Shown in pieces: positions 58,325-64,000 of a stretch of 64,000 nucleotides of DNA. The notes beneath the pieces were generated by a model. It saw only the letters and a program-made list of their open reading frames with translations, did not search any database and was not told the origin of the DNA. Source of the stretch: Tubiluchus corallicola (taxonomy: Eukaryota; Priapulida; Priapulimorpha; Priapulimorphida; Tubiluchidae); the NCBI GenBank assembly GCA_030141605.1, contig JAQGDQ010000006.1, positions 999,501-1,063,500 on the forward strand. The letters are read 5' to 3'. How positions within the stretch are numbered: the stretch's first letter is position 1; each line of letters opens with the position of its first letter. The translations under genes were made by a program, and so were the position numbers.

Positions 58325-60321
58325 TTCCTCCCTCTCTCCCTCTCCCTTTCCCTCTCTCTCTCTCTGAGAACTCATTTCTACAGTTTATATTCACTGACAA
58401 TCGAATACTCCATAACAAAAAATTCTGAGTGTCACAATAGTTACACTTAATCGTTTAATTATTTAAATCATTACGGATTTCTTGAACTCATAGCTATGAT
58501 TATTCAACATAAATATCTACACAGAAAACTGTGGTGGGCTATATATTAACTATGTATGTTCTGATATTGAATATCAATAAAACTCGTTTCCTTCTGCTCG
58601 TGTGCACGACAAATCTTAATGTCAACTCAGAGAAATTGACTAGCCCCTGCTGAATTATTGCCATGCAAAGGTAAAAAGCTGTCTAGCTAGTTGTTTACTT
58701 TACTTTAGTTTAACACAAAGCCACATTTTCGTTTGTTGACAGCAGCTCTTAAAATGAAAAGTTCTCCTCCTTATGCAGGACAAACATTTTAATTTATTAC
58801 ATTTTAATCCTACAACAGCTAGTCAAACGTTTTGTAGGATTTTGCTGATAGCACAACTAATCAGCATTAAATGCAGCACAATGACTGATGCTTAGACACC
58901 TACGCCACAGTATTTTGAATCATTAAAATTGAACCACCTTCTACAGTTATTTAATTCAGAAATGTCAAAAGTCAAAATTGTAGTATCATGTCCTAGGGAA
59001 CAGTAAACAGTATTTTTATTTCTTCCAGTTTATTCTAAACCAGAATAATGCTAACTAATTGCCACACAAAAAATGTGTGCACAATTTGCTTAAATTTACT
59101 TATGGAAGTCATACAAATCTATAAATGTAATAACAGTGCTTTATTATTAGCTAACTTTAAACACTTAATTGCAGGTACAAAGTTCAAATATTCTTATTAG
59201 TTTCTTTTGAACACGACTTTAGCTGTTATTACTGTAACCATTATGGTTTCTTGACCATTGTGTAATAAAATTATTATTGTGCAACAAAATGCTGCTTGAT
59301 TTTTTTTGTGAGGTTTTCACTTCTAAGTTTTTTATTATTGTCCAAATTTATACTAGTAAGCAGTTACACTGTGCTTCTACTTGCGGCTTGTGATTGATTA
59401 ATGTGGCTACAAACATGCCTGTGAACATAAATTCTTTTTAAACACAACCACTTACCTGTTTCCAAAAAACAGCAGCTGGCTCGGTTGTCACACCAACCAT
59501 GCAGCCTACCTGTGCAGACATAAGAATAACTCCAAATGTGACAGCCATGTACATTTGAACAGGTAATAACGTGTAGCTCATGTAAATAAAAAACATTGTC
59601 TCCCAAACCCCACGTGACGGATGCAACGGGTCATAGGTCATAGTCACAACACAAACTATTACCAACATTACTATAAATAGTACCGAATAACAGATAACCA
59701 ATAAAAGTTCACTGAATGTGTCTCGACTGCAAAACACCTGAAGAACCACCAGGATCAGAAATATGGCACCAAACACACTTCCAATGATGACAGCTGGTGG
59801 TGTGGTACTGTGGTACCTTAAACCGTAATACAGACAAGTCAAACCAATGGTTAAAGCTATAAAAGTTGCCACCAGTGAGGAGAGACTGCTCTGATTCAAT
59901 CGGAGAAAGTAGCGTCTGTACAAGTTCTCAAGATTCTTACTGCGAAACTTTCTAGTTCGGAAAAGCTTGCACATTATTCTGGCAGCATCGCTGCAAGACA
60001 CATCTCCATCACCTAGCATTGATTCACCATCACTTGCTGGCTCTAGTCTCATGTTAACTACACTCCGCCTCTGTCGCACGTTCACCTGATGCTCATGTTG
60101 TAACTTAGCTCTCTCCCAAGCAGAAAGTTTCTTCTGAGGTGGTCCTCCATCAGAATTTTCATCTCCTACAGGAGCGACTCTAGCAGTGTGCTGACCTAAA
60201 GCCATCGGGTCTTGATGTGGTACCAGAGGTTTAAGAACTTTCAGCTCAACTTCCTTCCATGCCTGCTTTTTGGTAGTAACCATGGAGGAGGTGCAGCAAG
60301 GTTGCCAATAGCTCTGTACAT
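30700..60321 (-). CDS. ADCY5: Transmembrane adenylyl cyclase, ADCY5/6 type, gene span (20 joined exons)
   Basis: Plasma-membrane enzyme making cAMP from ATP under G-protein control. Twenty exons join with every phase matching, giving 1127 residues from the Met at 60283. Order: cytoplasmic N-terminus; six transmembrane helices (to about 300); C1a (about 327-549); C1b (550-638); second six-helix bundle (639-860) with two N-glycosylation sites (NST, NMT) in an outer loop; C2 (891-1127). ADCY5/6 signs are [29 protein letters not shown] before C1, and [17 protein letters not shown] in C1b. Catalytic residues are intact: metal Asp 372 and 416 in C1; Lys992, Asp1064, Asn1071, Arg1075 and Lys1111 in C2. 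Mammalian ADCY5/6 have about 1170-1260 residues. Oddity: ADICGF in place of the mammalian ADIEGF beside the first metal Asp. ADCY5 and ADCY6 split within vertebrates, so the symbol means the pre-duplication type. Confidence 0.96.
32062..32186 (-). CDS. ADCY5: ADCY exon 19
   Basis: [20 protein letters not shown] and [12 protein letters not shown] with Asp1064, Asn1071 and Arg1075. Donor CAG|GTTTGT, phase 0. Confidence 0.95.
33094..33292 (-). CDS. ADCY5: ADCY exon 18
   Basis: [16 protein letters not shown] with the ATP-adenine Lys (992), to [14 protein letters not shown]. Donor ATAG|GTACGT, phase 1. Confidence 0.95.
34203..34349 (-). CDS. ADCY5: ADCY exon 17
   Basis: [20 protein letters not shown] and [17 protein letters not shown] of C2. 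Donor GAG|GTAACA, phase 0. Confidence 0.95.
34635..34751 (-). CDS. ADCY5: ADCY exon 16
   Basis: [19 protein letters not shown], start of C2. Donor GAG|GTATGT, phase 0. Confidence 0.94.
35293..35425 (-). CDS. ADCY5: ADCY exon 15 (TM12 and linker)
   Basis: [17 protein letters not shown] helix, then [16 protein letters not shown], the conserved entry to C2. Donor CAG|GTAAGT, phase 0. Confidence 0.94.
37266..37441 (-). CDS. ADCY5: ADCY exon 14 (TM10-11)
   Basis: [20 protein letters not shown] and [16 protein letters not shown] helices. The donor GA|GTATGT was chosen because phase 2 is required by exon 15. Confidence 0.85.
37846..37992 (-). CDS. ADCY5: ADCY exon 13 (outer loop)
   Basis: Polar extracellular loop with N-glycosylation sequons NST and NMT. 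Donor GAG|GTATAT, phase 0. Confidence 0.88.
38273..38389 (-). CDS. ADCY5: ADCY exon 12 (TM9)
   Basis: Begins [16 protein letters not shown], then a helix [18 protein letters not shown]. Donor ATG|GTAAGT, phase 0. Confidence 0.88.
39265..39349 (-). CDS. ADCY5: ADCY exon 11 (TM8)
   Basis: [19 protein letters not shown] helix. Acceptor TTTTTCAG, donor AAG|GTATGT, phase 0. Confidence 0.88.
39542..39639 (-). CDS. ADCY5: ADCY exon 10 (TM7)
   Basis: [20 protein letters not shown]; first helix of the second bundle. Donor CTG|GTGAGT, phase 2. Confidence 0.9.
40053..40206 (-). CDS. ADCY5: ADCY exon 9 (C1b)
   Basis: [20 protein letters not shown] and [11 protein letters not shown], diagnostic of the ADCY5/6 type. 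Donor AAA|GTAAGC, phase 0. Confidence 0.95.
40402..40514 (-). CDS. ADCY5: ADCY exon 8 (C1b)
   Basis: Charged C1b segment with [12 protein letters not shown]. Acceptor TTCTACAG, donor TTAG|GTTAAT, phase 2. Confidence 0.86.
40515..43489. other. ADCY intron 7
   Basis: 3 kb, AT-rich. Open frames near 41074-41256 and 42676-42867 are unsupported. No repeat family recognised apart from a short AAGGCC/GGCCTT hairpin near 43018. Confidence 0.65.
43490..43634 (-). CDS. ADCY5: ADCY exon 7
   Basis: [20 protein letters not shown] to [14 protein letters not shown], end of C1a. Donor AAG|GTATAT, phase 0. Confidence 0.94.
43798..43959 (-). CDS. ADCY5: ADCY exon 6
   Basis: [18 protein letters not shown] and [18 protein letters not shown] of C1a. 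Donor AGG|GTAAGG, phase 2. Confidence 0.95.
44012..44075. repeat. 32 bp tandem duplication
   Basis: Two essentially exact adjacent copies of a 32-base unit beginning ATTGGGATTAGACCATTG, in ADCY intron 5; recent by its identity. Confidence 0.93.
44279..44425 (-). CDS. ADCY5: ADCY exon 5
   Basis: [16 protein letters not shown] with the second metal-binding Asp, then [17 protein letters not shown]. Donor GC|GTAAGC, phase 2. Confidence 0.95.
44426..46248. other. ADCY intron 4
   Basis: 1.8 kb of AT-rich DNA. A plus-strand open frame at 44865-45128 has no recognised domain or family support. Nothing else seen. Confidence 0.6.
46249..46341 (-). CDS. ADCY5: ADCY exon 4
   Basis: [16 protein letters not shown], with the first metal-binding Asp, then [14 protein letters not shown]. 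Acceptor TTTCAG, donor CTAG|GTATTT, phase 2. Confidence 0.94.
46678..46854. repeat. (TA)n and (CACG)n(CA)n microsatellites
   Basis: TA runs near 46678-46700 and 46776-46798, followed by GCAC/CA repeats to 46854, in ADCY intron 3. Confidence 0.92.
48967..49423. repeat. Polypurine (GGGAGA)n / (GA)n tract
   Basis: About 450 bases almost entirely A and G on the plus strand: GGGAGA arrays, then degenerate GGGAGGAGAG blocks and a (GA)n end. All reading frames through it are open only because of composition. In ADCY intron 3. Confidence 0.97.
50678..50799 (-). CDS. ADCY5: ADCY exon 3
   Basis: [20 protein letters not shown] to [12 protein letters not shown], start of C1a. Donor TTAG|GTCAGT, phase 2. 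Confidence 0.93.
50988..51137 (-). CDS. ADCY5: ADCY exon 2
   Basis: [20 protein letters not shown] finishes the first membrane bundle; [15 protein letters not shown] is the linker helix to C1. Donor CAG|GTAAGG, phase 0. Confidence 0.94.
52331..52393. repeat. (AT)n microsatellite
   Basis: Perfect AT alternation of about 63 bases. Confidence 0.97.
53325..53519 (-). pseudogene. LINE ORF, C-terminal tail beyond a premature stop
   Basis: Same frame as the reverse transcriptase, directly after its stop. Encodes the usual LINE tail: [18 protein letters not shown] and [10 protein letters not shown]. This shows that the TAA at 53522-53520 is a nonsense mutation and not the natural end. Confidence 0.9.
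53520..55919 (-). pseudogene. LINE ORF, main part: endonuclease and reverse transcriptase
   Basis: Continues the endonuclease ([38 protein letters not shown]) and a linker of about 200 residues. Then comes a reverse transcriptase with [61 protein letters not shown] and the catalytic FADDT. The thumb region has [15 protein letters not shown]. The frame ends at a TAA just before the expected C-terminal segment. Catalytic residues look intact, so the copy is recent. Confidence 0.95.
55885..56544 (-). pseudogene. LINE ORF, 5' part: PHD finger and start of endonuclease
   Basis: From the Met at 56544 (MTKFPCSSC) the frame encodes a Cys4-His-Cys3 PHD-type finger (CSSC, CNCC, HLKC, CHFC). A linker follows, then the endonuclease start: [11 protein letters not shown] and ALTETW with the catalytic Glu, up to GGGVAIF. 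It runs into a stop after ISHF, while the next frame continues the same domain, so a one-base indel lies near here. The PHD finger may bind chromatin; this is inference. Confidence 0.88.
58268..58365. repeat. (CT)n microsatellite
   Basis: Pyrimidine tract on the plus strand, mostly perfect CT; both overlapping open frames are artefacts. Confidence 0.96.
59456..60321 (-). CDS. ADCY5: ADCY exon 1 (N-terminus, TM1-6)
   Basis: Acceptor-like TATTTCAG precedes 60321, so a further 5' exon is likely; the in-frame Met at 60283 (MVTTKK) is my chosen start. Encodes a polar tail, [14 protein letters not shown] and most of the first membrane bundle. Donor CAG|GTAAGT, phase 0. Confidence 0.88.
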
Positions 60322-62555
60322 CTGAAATACATGCAACAGATAAATTATTTTTTCTTATTAACATTTATATTAGCTTTATTATACGCGATCTCCATGTTTA
60401 TCTCTTAAACAAAAGTTAAACTGTAGCTACATCTCGCAGTTCACACACTTACTTTAACACACTCATAAATCATTATTATTCAATTGATAATATATGTAGC
60501 CCAGTGAACTAGCACAAAATATTATGAAAAAATACCATTCACACTTACTCAGTATTAATGTGAACGTTATTGAGAAAAGAATCAGTTATTTATATAGCAT
60601 CAATTTTCTCAAAATTCTACATTGGGCAAATTTTACTAAATTTGTCACTGCCGTCACTATCAACTACACACGTGATAATTCCAGTGTTTAATATCAATTC
60701 CATCACATCTCAAAGTGGGCTAGACCTGACATTTACACCTCAGCGTTTAATGACTATAGCAATAATAAATTCTGTCAGGCATCAGGAACAAACATTAGAC
60801 CACTTCGGTCCAATTAATCATCCGGCATTATCCGCGTGCGCACGCCTCTGACGTGATGTATTCCAAATTCCAAGCGCAGACAAGCAGTTATTAAAGCGTA
60901 GCATTACCAAGAACCTGGCTTCACTAATCAAGAAGCTGTGACTTTAAAATTTAATCTTCAATAAGACTAAACAAAAGCTTATTCATCTACTAAACACTAG
61001 CGAACAACGTTAACTCACTGGCGAGTTTCAATTTTACTGTTACGGAGCATATTGCTTATTGTGAAGGGACATAACGCTCCCACACAACTATATCAGCCAA
61101 ACAAGTGAAATGAAGCCAAAACCGTAGCAACTGAATAAAAAGTGATTTAGCTAATATAACAGAATTATTGTACATGCAGATCAATAACTAATATTATAAG
61201 CTTTCAATAAAACCAAAAGAATTTACAGACACTTCCAGACTAGACTAAAGTTGAGTTAGGGAAGGGGTGAATTTAACTACATGCATTACATAATATGTAT
61301 GCAAAAGCAAACAAAAGCTAGCAATATTTATCATTGTTCTGAGTTTTGGTGTTGGTGGGGTGGTGCTTTCCGTGATGGTAGCGGCAATAACGGTGACAAC
61401 AATCAGGGACCAGAAAGATGATAGTGAAGATCATGCTTTATGACAATAGAGCTTTTGATGATGATAATAAGAAACCATAACTAAGAGACAATTAAATGAG
61501 TTGACAATGTTACACACAATGCGCATAATAATGTGAATAATTTATAACTTTGTCATTTGTAATTGTTCGAGAGCAATAATTATAATTGGTCATAATAATG
61601 TTTTAATTCTTATCTTTTTTGTTTTGTCAGTCTGACAAAATGGATCAGCGTTATGGTAATGGTCAAAATGAACCATTACATACCATAATTCAACATTTAC
61701 GTCTAACACCTCTATGCATGGCTTTATACATGTATTGTTAATTGTGTTTACAATGATGAGGCCCTGCTATATAAACAATTACATTGCTCGTTCGTTTAAT
61801 AGGAAGTTTTGGAATTATGTCACATGTACATGGTTTAATTCCTAGGAAAAATCTTAGCGGCTAATTGGGTAAATCTTGGTAGACACAGTACACTGAACAA
61901 ATAGAAGGAAGTTAAATTTGCGGTTTTTATTGCTTTTAGCTTCCTCAGCTGCAGACTTAATTAATTATATTCAGCTGTAACTGACAGATCCCGAGAGCAG
62001 GTTGCAGGAAGTCAACACAGCTAATCTGCCACTAGAGGTGTAAACAAGGAGAGCGCAACCGTTTAGTAGAGGAGGGTGATAAGGGACCGAGAGAGAAAGA
62101 AGATACATATAGAGCGGGATGGGAGTAGATATGAATGGAACAAGAATAAAATAAAAGCTATGGCGGTACATATGATGAAATTATGAGCTATTTTTTCCTG
62201 TTAAATGAATTTAATTAAGTACAAAATTCAGCTTTCCAGCTCACTGCGACAAAGAGGCACTAGTGTGGCCATACTTTGAATGATGAACTTTGGTTAGCTA
62301 GTGAACCGCTTCTAGAAGATGCCGGACTTCTGAGATTGATCACGATCTGCATTTGTTAGGGCTCACTAGGTAACATACGGCCCACTATGTAACAATACAG
62401 CATTATATAACAAAAATACTGCATTATTTAAATAACAAACCACATTTGCATTATGCAACTGTCGTCATAATGTAATAACTTTGCATTATTATGTAACAAT
62501 GGTTGTCTATGGTTGGGTCTTATCACGTTATCTAATTACTAGAACCGGTCAATCG
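60322..62555. other. Upstream flank of ADCY, no gene recognised
   Basis: Probably holds further 5' exons or the promoter of the cyclase, but I could not define them. Short open frames (60570-60851, 61971-62171) lack support. Confidence 0.5.
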
Positions 62556-62559
62556 CTTT

Positions 62560-62850
62560 CTGTACTGGCTGTGGGTATGGTCAGTCTGGTCTGTGGCCGG
62601 TCTATCAGGAATCTGATTTAACAGGCTATTAGAGGAGGCCGGTTTGCCTGAAGTATGTCCAAGTATGTGATATCTGCATTGTGGCTGGGGTTAGATCTGT
62701 GGCTGGTCTGTCTGAAATCTGATCTTTCAGAGGTCTGGTTTGTGGCTAATTTGTCCGATATCTGACCTATTAGAGATCTAGCGTGTAACTAGTCTTTGTT
62801 GGGCCTGGTCTGTCTGAGGTCTAACCTGTTAGAGGTTTGATCTGGCAGGA
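62560..62850. repeat. Degenerate minisatellite, unit about 50-60 bp
   Basis: Repeated variants of GGTCTGTCTGA..TCTGA followed by TTAGAGGTCTG and TGTGGCTGGTCTG, four to six diverged units. Confidence 0.7.
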
Positions 62851-64000
62851 TTTGATCCAATTAAACACAAATAAAAAAAAACTGAACCTAAATTAGTCCA
62901 TAGAAATTACACATCTGCGCAAAAACTTCCATTTCCTTTAATGGAAATTGTTTCTAGTGATAGATTTCAGGGATAAATGGGTAAAAGAATGTTCCCAAAA
63001 GCATGACCAAGAACTCCAGATCTGGACCATATCCCAAAAGGTCCTTTTTGGTTTGGGACCATTTGTCAAAAAAATATCTGTCAATTTTTGAATAATCGGA
63101 TACGTTTAAAGAAAATGAAATAGTCAACAACCTTGTAAATCACAGACAAAATAACTCAATCATTCCATTTGCTAATACAGTAAAACAGGTCAAAAAGATT
63201 TAGTAATAGTCAATAGAAATGCAATGGGAATCTAATAGTCAATAGGACCAGAACAATTCCATTTGAACCTAACATACAAAATACACATTCTAATAAAGAA
63301 AACTGGCACGTTTGCATAGAAACAGGATCATGTGGTTTAACTAACAAATCTAATAAAAGTAGATTGAAATGACATAGTAACATAACTAGCATCATATTCT
63401 ATATACATTGCAAGGTTGGAGCCATCATGACTGAGCCCACCTACGCGTCTGCAATAACAATTACCACATATTGGAATTCAAAATTGTATCTTACATACAA
63501 CTGTATTTACAAATTTATAACTCGAATCTATTTTTCCACTATTTTATCCAATTTTTTCCTTTAAATTAATGTCTGTGTAATGTGATTGTTGTACTTGTAA
63601 AGTCTGTGTAATGTGCTTTTTATGTCTTTTGGTTCCAACATGAGATGTGATAAATTTTGTTTAAGCTTTGTTTGAACATTTACATGTTATTTTATGTAGC
63701 ATCTTTATTTCACTCAAATACAGAATGTTTTATCAATCGTCAGTTTCTTACATTGACAAACCCGTCATACCAAACCCAGCTAAACTAAGACCTCTAACAT
63801 ATTTGTGCTCTGATAGACTATAGACTGTTGGAAATGGCATTCGAATTTTAATTAATAGTTAGTCTTTTACTACAACTTAAACGTACTGCAAATTTGAACA
63901 CAATTACAGGTTGTAGTAGAATAATTTAAAGCCATGTAAAAACTATCTTGTTCACTGATTTTACATATAAGGTGCAGGTTTACAGACTATTAAATCTCTT
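62851..64000. other. Right edge, nothing recognised
   Basis: AT-rich sequence with no supported gene, RNA or repeat family. Confidence 0.55.

Larger units (their letters stand above)
51138..59455. other. ADCY intron 1
   Basis: The largest intron, 8.3 kb. Contains a LINE in the same orientation as the gene, an (AT)n and a (CT)n tract; otherwise AT-rich without coding signal. Confidence 0.85.

Noticed and set aside
1-64000. CRISPR arrays, operons and ribosome binding sites
   Set aside because: The window is animal nuclear DNA; the tandem repeats found lack regular unique spacers.

Overview
This is nuclear DNA of an animal, probably a marine or other non-insect invertebrate. Genes are split by GT/AG introns of 0.1 to 8 kb, the background is AT-rich with many microsatellites, and there is a LINE retrotransposon. 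Both subunits of bursicon (a cystine-knot neurohormone known from protostomes and from ambulacrarians such as echinoderms) are present. This points to a lophotrochozoan, another protostome or an ambulacrarian; the sequence alone does not decide. All gene models here were joined by hand from splice sites, reading phase and remembered family motifs; nothing was searched against a database.

Layout. 1-6200: no gene seen; microsatellites and a decayed LINE 3' end. 6317-13523 (+): seven-exon gene for the DNA primase large subunit (PRIM2), 592 residues, all four Fe-S cysteines present. 14841-16443 (-): a Golgi carbohydrate (CHST-type) sulfotransferase, tail-to-tail with PRIM2. 23589-23954 (-): bursicon alpha (burs) in a single open exon. 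25610-28171 (+): partner of bursicon (bursicon beta, pburs) in three coding exons, head-to-head with burs. 30700-60321 (-): a complete 20-exon transmembrane adenylyl cyclase of the ADCY5/6 type, 1127 residues from the chosen Met. Its 8.3 kb first intron carries a nearly intact PHD-endonuclease-reverse transcriptase LINE (about 52888-56640) with a frameshift and a premature stop. 60322-64000: no gene seen, one degenerate minisatellite.

How the genes relate. The striking unit is the divergent bursicon alpha/beta pair. The two subunits form one heterodimeric hormone, and their starts lie about 1.65 kb apart; a candidate pburs 5' UTR exon would shorten the shared promoter to about 250 bp. In insects bursicon acts through the receptor LGR2/rickets, Gs and cAMP, so the neighbouring cyclase belongs to the same kind of pathway, but adjacency may be chance. 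PRIM2 (replication priming) and the sulfotransferase (glycan sulfation) are unrelated housekeeping or glycan genes.
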